Shown: positions 34,075 through 43,200 of the stretch, piece after piece
How the letters are laid out: each line of letters opens with the position of its first letter
Numbering within the stretch: the first letter of the stretch is position 1
The notes under the pieces: model-generated
Seen by the model: the letters and a program-made list of their open reading frames with translations, nothing else
Told to the model about the DNA's origin: nothing
Databases searched by the model: none
Translations under genes and position numbers: made by a program
Assembly: GCF_016756395.1 (NCBI RefSeq)
Contig: NZ_AP018365.1
Span: forward strand, 4,563,001 to 4,627,000
Reading direction: 5' to 3'
DNA: 64,000 nucleotides
Source: Streptomyces sp. SN-593
Lineage (GTDB): Bacteria; Actinomycetota; Actinomycetes; Streptomycetales; Streptomycetaceae

Positions 34075-35357
34075 GAGCCACCTCTGGGAATCGATGTGAA
34101 CACGCGTTCGAAGAACATTCTCGATCCCCGCGCCCGTCGAGCGGAAGGCCGCCTCGTGCCCACTTCCCGCGTCCGCGCCCCGCCTCGCGCACCCTGGGGC
34201 CCGGCCGGGCCGGCGGATCGACCAGTCGCGCGTCCCGCGCCCTCGCGGACCTCCAGAGGCGCAGTCTGTCGGAGGAGGCGGTGTGGACGTCCTCACCGCC
34301 CTCACCCCCGTCCTCCATCCGTTGCGGCCGGACGCCTGAGGGGGTACGGCCGCGGGGTGTTCGCTCGGGTCATCGGAGTCCGGTCGGCAAGTGGCGGAAA
34401 CCCCACCTCGCCGTCGGGTGCGGGGATTGCCGAAATCGCGCCATGGAAGGGGCCCTTGGCGCGGGGCGGGGCGATCTTCCGCCGCTTCCGGGGCGGGGCG
34501 GGGGTCCGCGGTCTGCCGAGCCACGGGGTCGGCGCCCGGCGCGGGCGCGGTGGGGGGTCCGCGGCGGGGCGGGCCGGGCGGCGGGTTGGGCCGGTAAGCC
34601 CTGGCCCGGCTCCGTCCGGTACGGCTGGTCTGCCCCGCCCGGCGGGTCCCGGCCCCGCCCGCAAGGGCCGCCTTTCGGGCCGCCCGCACACGATCCGGGC
34701 GCGCTCACCACCGCCCGAGCCGATGCCCACGGTCCCCCCGCCGCGGCCCCGCCCGACGCAACTTCCGTCCCGCTGGACCCCGTTGGTATCGGCCATCGGC
34801 CCTTTCGTCCGCTTTGAGCGGGCCCTTGCGCGGCGGGCCCGCCTGGCCCCACACTGCACCCCGTCGGCGCGGTTCGCGGTCCTGACGGGGTCGCGGCGCG
34901 ACATGTCGGAGTTCCCTGCGGCGGTCCGCCGCGGGCGGAGGGAGCACTTCGTGGCGTTCCGTGCGGCGGTGAGGACGGCGGGCGGCGCGCGGAGCGCCCA
35001 GGACGCGGGTCATGTCGGTGGCCGAGCGATCGAATCCTCGGCGCTGCGTATTGTCATGAACCTGACTGTCATGAACCTGACCGAACCGTCCGGGAGTGCC
35101 TCCCGCACCCGAACCCCCGCTCCCGGCCCCACGGTCGAGCGCGGCGCGGCGACCACCCCCGGCCGCGACCCCCGCCCCCGCCACACCTCCACCGCCGCCC
35201 ACCCGCGCGGCACCCCGGTGGCCCGGGCGCTCCTCGCGCCCCGCGCCGCCCTCCCTGACACGGCAGCACCGGCCGCCGTCCGCCCGACCCGGGCGGCAAC
35301 GGGCCGGACGGCTGCCGAGGCCGACACCCCGATCGGCCACCAACCAAGGAGATTCAC
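34075..35357. other. 1.28 kb region without a convincing gene
   Basis: Open frames exist here on both strands, but they are Arg/Pro/Gly-rich without a recognisable domain, ribosome binding site or periodic third-position pattern. The stretch separates the divergent LamG and sedolisin genes. The only features seen are the 15-base tandem duplication at 35052-35081 and the AAGGAG before 35358. It may hold promoters, a regulatory RNA or gene debris; the sequence does not decide. Confidence 0.55.
35052..35081. repeat. Perfect 15-bp tandem duplication
   Basis: TGTCATGAACCTGAC occurs twice in direct succession (35052-35066, 35067-35081), about 280 bases upstream of the sedolisin gene. It is unusually AT-rich for its surroundings and could be a paired protein-binding site. 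Confidence 0.8.
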
Positions 35358-36560
35358 ATGCAACTGCGCTCACGCGCACGGCTGCTGAGCATAGGCGTCG
35401 CGGCCCTGGCGGCGATCCCGCTCACGATCCTCGGCCCGGCCGCCGCCTCGGACGCCGCGTCGGGCTCCACCCACGCGACCGCGCGCTCCTGCGCCACCGC
35501 CGCTCCGGGCCACGCCGCCTGCGCGGCGCTCGTGCGCACCGACATCGTCGCCACGAAGACCGTCGCGCCGAACGCCACCCCGTCCGGCTACGGGCCCTCC
35601 AGCCTCCAGTCGGCGTACAAGCTGCCCTCCAGCACCGCGGGTTCGGGCCGCACGGTGGCGATCGTCGACGCCTACGACGACCCGACCGCGGAGGCCGACC
35701 TGGCGGTCTACCGCAGCCAGTTCGGGCTGCCGGCCTGCACCACGGCCAACGGCTGCTTCAAGAAGATCGACCAGAACGGCGGCACCAGCTACCCGGCGAA
35801 GGACGGCGGCTGGGGGCAGGAGATCTCCCTGGACATCGACATGGTGTCCGCGGTCTGTCCCAACTGCCACATCCTGCTGGTGGAGGCGAAGAGCGCGTCC
35901 TTCGCGGACCTGGGGGCCTCGGTGAACCGCGCCGCGGCCACCTCGGGCGTGGTGGCGATCAGCAACAGCTACGGCGGCTCCGACGCCTCGGACGCCAGCT
36001 ACGGCTCGTACTACAACCACCCGGGGATCGCGGTCACCGCCAGTTCCGGTGACAGCGGCTACGGCGCGAGCTACCCGGCGTCCTCCCACTACGTCACCGC
36101 GGTCGGCGGCACCACGCTCAGCACCGCCTCCAACACCCGTGGTTGGACCGAGACCGCGTGGAGCGGCGCGGGCAGCGGCTGCTCGGCGTACAACACCGCG
36201 CTGACCTCCGCCTCCTCCTTCGGGACCGGCTGCTCCAAGCGGGCCGAGGCCGACGTCTCCGCCGTCGCCAACCCCTCGACGGGCGTCGCGGTCTACGACA
36301 GCACCGCCTACCAGGGCTACGTCGGCTGGATGGTCTTCGGCGGCACCAGCGTCTCCTCGCCGATCATCGCCTCCGTCTACGGGCTGGCCGGCAACACCGC
36401 CTCGATCGACAACAACTACCCGTACACGCACTCCGGTTCGCTGTTCGACGTGACCTCGGGCAGCAACGGCAGCTGCTCGACCAGCCAGTGGTGCACCGCG
36501 CGCGTCGGCTGGGACGGCCCGACCGGTCTCGGCACCCCGAACGGCGTCGGGGCGTTCTGA
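35358..36560 (+). CDS. Secreted S53 (sedolisin/kumamolisin-type) serine protease
   Basis: 400 residues with AAGGAG eight bases before the ATG. The signal peptide (LLSIGVAALAAIPLTILGPA) and a very short prosegment are followed directly by the catalytic domain (SGYGPSSLQSAYKLPSSTAG, TVAIVDAYDDPTAEADL). The Ser-Glu-Asp triad reads Glu155 and Asp159 in GGWGQEISLDID and Ser331 in FGGTSVSSP. ISNSYGGSD and VTASSGDSGYGASYPA give the oxyanion Asp region. It is a degradative, usually acid-stable protease. The usual long propeptide of about 180 residues is missing, so folding or inhibition must be managed differently. A strong hairpin terminator follows. Confidence 0.9.
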   Translation: MQLRSRARLLSIGVAALAAIPLTILGPAAASDAASGSTHATARSCATAAPGHAACAALVRTDIVATKTVAPNATPSGYGPSSLQSAYKLPSSTAGSGRTVAIVDAYDDPTAEADLAVYRSQFGLPACTTANGCFKKIDQNGGTSYPAKDGGWGQEISLDIDMVSAVCPNCHILLVEAKSASFADLGASVNRAAATSGVVAISNSYGGSDASDASYGSYYNHPGIAVTASSGDSGYGASYPASSHYVTAVGGTTLSTASNTRGWTETAWSGAGSGCSAYNTALTSASSFGTGCSKRAEADVSAVANPSTGVAVYDSTAYQGYVGWMVFGGTSVSSPIIASVYGLAGNTASIDNNYPYTHSGSLFDVTSGSNGSCSTSQWCTARVGWDGPTGLGTPNGVGAF

Positions 36561-36610
36561 CCCGTCCCGACCTTCACGTCACCTCCGCCCCGTACGCAGG
36601 GGCGCCCACC

Positions 36611-36644
36611 GCGGGCCGGAAGGGGCTTCCCCCTTCCGGCCCGC
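36611..36644. terminator. Perfect 15-bp stem terminator
   Basis: GCGGGCCGGAAGGGG (36611-36625), loop CTTC, CCCCTTCCGGCCCGC (36630-36644). The stem is perfect and lies between the convergent sedolisin and anti-sigma-like genes, so it can serve both directions. Confidence 0.85.
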
Positions 36645-36697
36645 ACCATGAGCGGCCCGTACCATGCGGCCCCACCACCGTGGGGGGAAGGCGTTGT

Positions 36698-37978
36698 TCA
36701 TCCACGCCGGGCCGTACCGGGCGTGGCCCGGGCGGCGTTGGCGTTCGGGGTGGCGGCCTCCGGCGCCGCGGACGCGTGCGAGGACGCGTGCGAGGAAGGG
36801 GACGCGGATGGGGACGCGTGCGAGGACGTGGACGGGGACGCGGACGGCGTCGTGTGCGGCCCGGCGCTGTTCACACCGTGGCCGTGTCCGGTCGCGGGGG
36901 CGGGTGGGCCCGTCAGCGCGGCGCAGTACGCGTCGATCCCCGCGACGCCGCCCGCCGCCTCGGCCAGCCGGGCCCGTACCGCCCCTGCGGGCGACCGCCC
37001 CTGGCGCTCCGCCTCGGTGTACGCCGTGCAGAGCCCCCGCGCGCCGGCGACGGAGGGCGCGTCCGGTGCGGGAGACCCGGTTGCCGGTGACGGCGAGACG
37101 GTGCCGGTCCGTGTCGTGGACGGGCCGGAACCCGGTCGTGGGCCGAGCGTGTCGGGCACTTCCGGCGCGGTCCCCGTGGCGCGGGCGGGGGAAGCCGGCG
37201 CCGACGGGTGGTGCCCGCCTCCGCCGGACGGGCCGAACGGGCGCGCGAGGGCGCCGTTCTGTGCCGCGAGGGCCACCCCGCCGAGGGCGGCCACGGCCAC
37301 CACGCCGCAGGCCAGAGCCCTGGCCAGGCGGGGGCCGCGCGCCGTGCGGCAGCGGCTGCCGCGGACGACCGGGACCGGTACGCCGCCGGGTGCGCGGTCG
37401 GAGCCCCCGCCCGCGGCGGCCCCCCGGCCGGGACCGGCGCCCGCGGCGGCCGGGCGGGCGGGTTCGGCGTCAACTCCGCCCGGGCGGGCGGGTTCGGGTC
37501 GTACGCCTGCCGTGGAAGCCGAGCCGGGGCCGATGCCTGCCGTGGAAGCCGGGCCGGGACCGACGCCGGCCGCGAGGCCCGTTCCGGCACCCGCACCGGC
37601 CGCGCGCCGGAAGGCGTCCAGCGCCGCGGCCTCGTCCTGCGGCCTGCCCGGCGGCACGGCCCGTGCCGCCGCGAGCAGTTCGGCCGTCGCGGCGGTCCGC
37701 GGGTCGGTGTCGGCGACGTCCTCGCCGTCGAGCAGCCGTTCCGCGAGGGACGGCCGCGGCCAGCGGCGCCGCAGACGCGGCACCCGCCCGCGCGCTCCAC
37801 GCCCCCCGCTCCCGAGCCCCCCACTTTCGAGATCCCCGCTGCCGAGCCCCCCGCGTGCGCGGTCCCCTCCCCGCCCGCGGTCCTGTCCCTGCTCCCGGTC
37901 GCGCCCGGCGGCCGCGGCCGCGTCCCGACCGCCGCCGACCTGCCCGCCCCGCCGGCCGTGCTCTCCGCTCTCGTTCAT
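36698..37978 (-). CDS. Membrane protein paired with a sigma factor (putative anti-sigma or regulator)
   Basis: 426 residues. The N-terminal 65 are Gly/Arg-rich. A helical segment (PSLAERLLDGEDVADTDPRT, AATAELLAAARAVPPGRP) resembles the cytoplasmic part of anti-sigma-like proteins, followed by a Pro/Ala/Gly linker with repeated GPGPAST/GPGSAST units. A single membrane helix (LARALACGVVAVAALGGVAL) precedes a Ser/Pro/Ala-rich outer part ending in Ser/His repeats (SPSTSSHASPSASPSSHASS). It starts three bases after the sigma-factor stop, so they form an operon. The one-TM layout fits a membrane anchor that holds the sigma factor, but no ZAS-type His/Cys motif is seen. Low-complexity content makes the annotation tentative. 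Confidence 0.6.
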   Translation of the reverse strand: MNESGEHGRRGGQVGGGRDAAAAAGRDREQGQDRGRGGDRARGGLGSGDLESGGLGSGGRGARGRVPRLRRRWPRPSLAERLLDGEDVADTDPRTAATAELLAAARAVPPGRPQDEAAALDAFRRAAGAGAGTGLAAGVGPGPASTAGIGPGSASTAGVRPEPARPGGVDAEPARPAAAGAGPGRGAAAGGGSDRAPGGVPVPVVRGSRCRTARGPRLARALACGVVAVAALGGVALAAQNGALARPFGPSGGGGHHPSAPASPARATGTAPEVPDTLGPRPGSGPSTTRTGTVSPSPATGSPAPDAPSVAGARGLCTAYTEAERQGRSPAGAVRARLAEAAGGVAGIDAYCAALTGPPAPATGHGHGVNSAGPHTTPSASPSTSSHASPSASPSSHASSHASAAPEAATPNANAARATPGTARRG

Positions 37979-37981
37979 CCC

Positions 37982-38545
37982 TTACTTCTCCTCGGCGTCC
38001 TTCAGACGCTCCGACAGGCGCCTCAGCCCCCGGTGGGACGCCGTGCGCACCGCGCCGGGCCGTTTGCCCAACACCTCCGCCGCCATGGGCCCGTTGAGCC
38101 CCAGCACCACCCGCAGCAGCACCGCCTCGGCCTGGTCCCGGGGCAGTTCCGCGATCAGGGAGAGCGCCCGCGCGGTGGAGAGGTTCTCCAGGGCCGCGCC
38201 CTCCGAGTCCCGGGTGCTCGTACGGGCGGCGACGCGTTCGGCCGTGTCGTCGTCGAGCGCCGTGGTGCGCGGGCGGACCCGGCCGCGCCGCACGTGGTCC
38301 AGCGCCCGGTGCCGGGCGATCGCCGCGGTCCAGCCCCGGAAGGACTGGCCGCCGCCGCGGAAGGAGTGGAGGTCCCGGACGACGTCGTGCCAGGTCTCCG
38401 AGGCGATGTCGTCCGCGTCGTCCCCGATCAGGCCGCGCAGGTAGCCCAGCAGCATCGGATGGAGCTCCCGGTAGACGGTGCCGAAGGCGGCCTCGTCCCC
38501 GCCACGGGCCCGGGCGACGGCGTCGCCCAACTCCGTGTCGCCCAT
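37982..38545 (-). CDS. ECF-like RNA polymerase sigma factor
   Basis: 187 residues from the ATG at 38545. Region 2 (FGTVYRELHPMLLGYLRGLI, ADDIASETWHDVVRDLHSF, then FRGWTAAIARHRALDHVRRG) and region 4 (LPRDQAEAVLLRVVLGLNGP, then KRPGAVRTASHRGLRRLSER) are both present; region 3 is absent, as in ECF sigma factors. No strong ribosome binding site precedes this ATG. An upstream in-frame ATG at 38743, with GGAGGG directly before it, would add a 66-residue low-complexity DT/GA/R-rich head encoded by hexanucleotide repeats. Which start is used is open. It is followed by the membrane protein gene, its probable regulator. Confidence 0.85.
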   Translation of the reverse strand: MGDTELGDAVARARGGDEAAFGTVYRELHPMLLGYLRGLIGDDADDIASETWHDVVRDLHSFRGGGQSFRGWTAAIARHRALDHVRRGRVRPRTTALDDDTAERVAARTSTRDSEGAALENLSTARALSLIAELPRDQAEAVLLRVVLGLNGPMAAEVLGKRPGAVRTASHRGLRRLSERLKDAEEK

Positions 38546-38654
38546 CCGCGCGTGCCGGTGCGGTCTCGCCGCGCCCACCCCGTCCTCTTCGTGCCCGCCC
38601 GCACCGGGCGACCGCCGCGCACCCGTCCACGCGTCCGTCCGCGCGCGCCTCCGC

Positions 38655-38738
38655 GCACCCGCACCCGTGTCCGCACCCGCAGCCGTGTCCGTGTCCGTAT
38701 CCGCACCCGCACCCGTATGCGTACCGGTGTCCGTGTCC
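38655..38738. repeat. Degenerate hexanucleotide repeats (CCGTGT/CCGCAC)
   Basis: About 84 bases of CCGTGT, CCGCAC and CCGTAT units lie upstream of, or inside the 5' end of, the sigma-factor frame. Because the unit is six bases, copy changes keep the reading frame, so the protein head (if translated) could vary in length. Confidence 0.75.
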
Positions 38739-38783
38739 CTCATCCCTCCGCGCGTCCGGCCGGCCTCCCCCTCGCGGTCCCGG

Positions 38784-38836
38784 CCGGCGTCCCGACCGGT
38801 ACGGTGCCGACCGGCGTCCCGACCGGTACGGTGCCG
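38784..38836. repeat. 27-bp tandem duplication
   Basis: A unit beginning CCGGCGTCCCGACCGGTACG is present twice in tandem (38784-38810 and 38811-38836) between the sigma-factor region and the hypothetical gene at 38844. It appears to be a recent duplication. Confidence 0.85.
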
Positions 38837-38843
38837 GACACCG

Positions 38844-39272
38844 TCACACCTGCGCCCGGCCCACCACCGCGAGGTAGAACAGGCGCAGGCTGTGCGCCGG
38901 GCCGTCGTGGTACCGCCTGACAGCTCTTCCGAGCGGGTTCCACACCCGCCCGTCGGCGGCACGGATGCCGAACGGCTGCCCGAACGTGGCGCGTTGGGCC
39001 TCGTCGAAATCCGTCCACACCGCACCGGCGGACCTGTGCAGCACCTCGCCCGTGTACGCCCCGAAGCCGGTCAGCACGGGCGCGACCGCCTCGGTCGGCG
39101 GGCCCTCGCGGCGGATGCCGTCGATGACCCGGTCCAGCAGGGCCAGGCTCGGGGGCGAGTAGTCGAGCCGGATCCCGGCTCCTTCCCGCGCCATGGCGAC
39201 GACGTCCGCGGCGAGCCGCGGGCCGAGTACTTCCGCGCGGCCCTTGCTCACCGATCCTGCGATGTGCTCCAT
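38844..39272 (-). CDS. Conserved-looking small hypothetical protein
   Basis: 142 residues from ATG 39272 with GGAGG about 9 bases upstream. The sequence is a regular alpha/beta mix (LGPRLAADVVAMAREGAGIR, YSPPSLALLDRVIDGIRREG, VLTGFGAYTGEVLHRSAGAV, HSLRLFYLAVVGRAQV). Aromatic and hydrophobic residues are spaced as in a folded cytoplasmic domain. I do not recognise the family. A segment with FGAYTGEVLHRSAGAVW recalls small streptomycete DUF proteins, but this is only an impression. Its neighbours are the sigma factor (same strand) and, divergently, the three-TM gene of the STAND operon. Confidence 0.7.
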   Translation of the reverse strand: MEHIAGSVSKGRAEVLGPRLAADVVAMAREGAGIRLDYSPPSLALLDRVIDGIRREGPPTEAVAPVLTGFGAYTGEVLHRSAGAVWTDFDEAQRATFGQPFGIRAADGRVWNPLGRAVRRYHDGPAHSLRLFYLAVVGRAQV

Positions 39273-39547
39273 CGTGTCGCGCCTCCATCCGCCGGACCGC
39301 GGGCCGCGGATCGCGCGGCCCCCACCGAAGGCGCAGCCGGCTCCGAAAACGTCACACCCTCCCGCGCCCGTCCGCTTCCTCCACCCCTTTCCGGTGCCGA
39401 GGAGCGGCCGCACCGACCAGGGGGCGCCGCCCCCGCCCCGCGGCCGGATCTGCCGTCCTCGGCCGAATATCGGCGGATCTGTGCGAGTGAGTCCACCCCG
39501 GCTATGGAAAGTCGTACGATCTGACATCCGGTGGGTCAGGGGGGCAC

Positions 39548-40246
39548 ATGACACAGGACGTACCTCACGACAACGAGCACGAACTCCTCGGGGACGCCCT
39601 GTTCGCGGTCATCAGCGAGGCGTACTACGGGGAGCGGGTGCGTTCCGGCAGCAGCGCCCGCATGCGGGCCCAGGCCGCGCAGTCGACGTTGACGCTGTTC
39701 GCCGGCGGACTGGTGGCCACCTTCACCTACGCCGGCCTGGACGACAGGCAGGTGCCCGCCCAGGTGGCGGGCATCGCGGCGGTGGTGTTCTGGCTCCTCG
39801 CCGCGGTGCTCTACCTCTACGCCGTGGCCGCGCCCGTCAAGGTGCTGGCCGGTCCCCAGCGGGTGCGAAGCCGGGAGGCCCTCGTCGAGGCGGTGCTCCA
39901 GCTCACCCGGGACGAGGCCGACGCCGTCGACGGGCGGCAGCGGTGGGCCAACCGGTCCTCCGTCGCGGCCATGTGCGCCACGCTGCTCGCCCTCGGCCTG
40001 GGCGTCCTCATGGAACCGCAGCAGGAGACCCGTGCGGGCACCGTCGCCGTCGAGGCCGGCTACCGTTCGCAGCTCTCCTCGCTGTGCCCCGGGACCGCCG
40101 CCACGCTCCGAGGGCAGGTCGACGAGCAGACGGTGGGCAAGGACTTCCTGTCCCTCAGCACGTCCCCGGGGGTCTGCGGGCGGGACGCCGTGGAGCTCCT
40201 GATCCCCCGGCCGGCCATCCGTGCCATCTCCCTGGTGAAGGACTGA
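39548..40246 (+). CDS. Three-TM membrane protein, first gene of STAND operon (candidate effector)
   Basis: 232 residues. TM1 about 46-65 (QSTLTLFAGGLVATFTYAGL) and TM2 about 73-95 (GIAAVVFWLLAAVLYLYAVA) are separated by a short acidic loop. A cytoplasmic helix follows (SREALVEAVLQLTRDEADAV). TM3 about 138-157 (SVAAMCATLLALGLGVLM) leads to an outer tail with two Cys (SLCPGTAA, GVCGRDAV). Two helices plus a helical stalk is the layout of SLATT- and PycTM-like pore effectors, but I see no family-defining motif. The gene ends seven bases before the STAND ATPase GTG, so the two are one operon. A membrane-damaging effector or a membrane anchor for the ATPase are both possible. Function is not known. 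Confidence 0.7.
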   Translation: MTQDVPHDNEHELLGDALFAVISEAYYGERVRSGSSARMRAQAAQSTLTLFAGGLVATFTYAGLDDRQVPAQVAGIAAVVFWLLAAVLYLYAVAAPVKVLAGPQRVRSREALVEAVLQLTRDEADAVDGRQRWANRSSVAAMCATLLALGLGVLMEPQQETRAGTVAVEAGYRSQLSSLCPGTAATLRGQVDEQTVGKDFLSLSTSPGVCGRDAVELLIPRPAIRAISLVKD

Positions 40247-40253
40247 GACGCCC

Positions 40254-43200
40254 GTGACCGCGAACCTGCTGCTCCTCGGTCCGTCCCCCGATTCCGTCGA
40301 CGAGCGCACCCGCCGTGGGGCGCGCCTGCGCGAACAACTGGCCTCGTTCCTCGGTGAGGGGCACACCCTCGACGCCGTGCTCCTGGCCGGGGTCCGCGGC
40401 CGCGACGACACCGCCTACCAGGAAGCCGGCCGTTTACTGGACGGAGTGCTGGAGCAGTGCATCGACAACCTCCCCGCCGGCCACGACCTCCCCGTCGTCG
40501 TCTGCGCCCCCGGGCCGCACGACCTCGACCCCGTCCGCTCGGGCAGCATGCTCGCGCGGGCGCTGACCCGCGACTGGACCGACACGTCGGCCGACGTGTG
40601 GAGCGGCGAGGCGCAGGACGTCCTCGAAGCCCTGCACGAGCGGTTCTCCGCCTACCGCCAGTGGGCCGACGCCTGGCAGGCACCGGACCTGGAGTGGCGG
40701 CACGGCCTCCTCCCCGGCGACCAGTCCCTGCGGATCGAGGTCGGCGGGCTGCGCATCGGCCTCGTCGGAGCCAACACGGTCTTCCGCATGCTCACGACCG
40801 AGGCCCAGGGCGACCTGGCGACCTGTGCGCCGGAACAGCTCGACGCCGCCGTGGGGCGTGACTGGACGGAGTGGACGGCCGGGAACCGGGCCACGGTGCT
40901 CCTCGCCTCGCACGCCGTGCGCGCCGGAGCCGAACCCACGAGCGGGTCCCCGCTGCTTCCCGTCGCGGAGCGGGCCGGGACACCTGCCCGCGACCCGCAG
41001 TCGCCGTCCTGGAACCTGCTGAACGACGAGGGACACCAGATCCTCCGCTTGGACGCCGACGGTGCCGGCGGACTCCACGCCTGGAAGGGCACGGGGCCGG
41101 AGCCGTCGGCGACGCGGCGCCTTACCCTGTGGCCGGTCGGGACCGGGGCGGCCGCCGCGCCCCCGCGTCCGTCGACCCGCCTGGCGGCCCAGCCCGCACC
41201 GGCCGCCCCGCGTGCCGCGCTCCAGGACTTCTACCGGCACATCGCCTCCGGACGGATGATCCTCGTCGTGGGTTCCGGCCTCGTCGACGCGGGCGGGCAG
41301 GGCCCGGTCTCCCTGGACGAGCTCAACCGACGCCTCGCGCGCGCGGTGTTCGGCCAGGTCCCCAGCCCCGAACCACGCCTGGCCGAGACCTGGGCGGCGG
41401 TGCGCCGCCGCCTGGAGGACCGTCAGGTGGAGACCTACCTGGACGCCCTGAAGACCGACGACGGCCCCACGCCCTACGCGGTGAAGAGGCTGTTGCAGAC
41501 CCCCTGGTCGGTGGTCTACGACTTCTCCGGTTCGGACCTTCTCCGCAAGGGGATCGCCGCCGATCCCGACCTCGCGCGGACCGCCCTGTCGGTGGACGCC
41601 ACGACGGACTGGCCCACCAGCGTCAAGATCACCGAGTACGTCGCCATGCAGGGCTTCGTCGGCGACGGGCTGGGCACCGTCGACTTCAGCGAGTACCGGA
41701 CCGACGGCGCTCCTCCGCGCAGCGACTGGCTGCAACGGTTCCTGGCCGAGGCGCTCTTCCAGCCGGTGGCCTTCCTCTCTTTGGCACCCGACAGTGCCTC
41801 CCTGTGGCAGTTGGTCGACCTGGTGGCTCCGCCGGGAACCGAGTCCAGCTACCCCCGTTTCGTCGTGACACCGGCCGGCGGCGTCGCGGACGGAGCGCGC
41901 CTCGAACAGGCCGGCATCACGCACATCCCGATGGACGTGCCGGCGTTCTGCCACGACGTGCTGCGGCCGGGGATCGAGAGCCTCGAACAGGGGCACCGGG
42001 AACTCTCGCGGCTGAGGTCGACCGAGCAGACCGACACGGGCATCAGCCTGGTCGCCACACTGGTCGACGCCGCCGGTCGCGGGAGCGAGGACTTCCTGAA
42101 GGGGCGCGAGCCCACCTGGGCGGAGATCAAGAACCAGGGGTTCGCGGCCAGGCTCTCGCAACTGGCCCGGATCAAGGAGGCGGCCGCGCCCGGGCCCAAC
42201 GGCCTCCTCCCCGTCGTCATCGTGGAGGGGCGGGCCGGCTCGGGGAAGTCGACCGCCCTGATGCAGTTCGGCTACGACCTGCACGCCGCCGGGAAGTCCG
42301 TCGGGTGGATCGACCGGGACTCGACGCAGAGCCGCGGGCGCATGGAGGACCAGGCCCTGTCGGTCGGCTTCGACGCCGTGCTGGTGGACGACGTGGACAT
42401 CTTCAAGCGCAGTTCCGCGCCCCTGCTGCGTAGCCTCAACGCGCAGGGCCGCACCCTCGTGGTCGCCACGGTCCGCACGACGCGCAGGGACGAGGTGGCG
42501 GCGAACTTCCCCGCCACCCGCGTCTCCTTCGACCGCGCGCTGACCGACGACGACCTGAAGAACCTGCTCAGGACGCTCAAGAAGCGGCGGCTGCTCGGCA
42601 AGTTCGCCGGGTACCCGGAGTCCCTGCGGGTCGAGAAGCTGCGGGAGATCTGCGAGCGCAGCCTGCTGGCCGCCATGATCCAGGTCGTGACGGGGGAGAG
42701 GTTCGAGGACAAGGTCAGGAGCGAGTTCGACGAGCTGGACGCGTTGCAGGCGGCGGCGTACGCCGCGGTGTGCTTGTGCGACTCCCAGCAGGTCTTCAGC
42801 GCCCGCGGCATCCACGAGGTGGACCTGGCGCTCATCGTGTCCCGGGGCCGGCCCAGCCCGCGCATCCAGCGGGCGATCGCCTCCCTGCTGGAGTCGAACC
42901 TCCTGACGCTCGGCCCCAACCGGACGGTGCGGTCCAAGCAGCGCACCATCGCGGACACCGTGCTGTCGTCCATCCTGAAGAACCGCCCGGAGCGGCTGGA
43001 GGAGATCCTCAGCCAGCTCCTGCTCTTCTACTCCAGCCGGGCCGGCCACCAGCGCGACTACGCCAGCCCCTACCGCCGGGTCATGGAGCGGCTGCTCAAC
43101 CACCGGCTGATGCTCAACCTCGGACTCTCCCCGTACGTGGTCCGCCGTATCTACGCCCTGGTGCACGATCGTCTCAGCAGCGACTTCCACTACTGGTTGC

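Noticed and set aside
34302..34904. A minus-strand frame of about 200 codons in the gene-free region
   Set aside because: Arg/Pro-rich, no ribosome binding site, no recognised fold; probably chance in GC-rich DNA.
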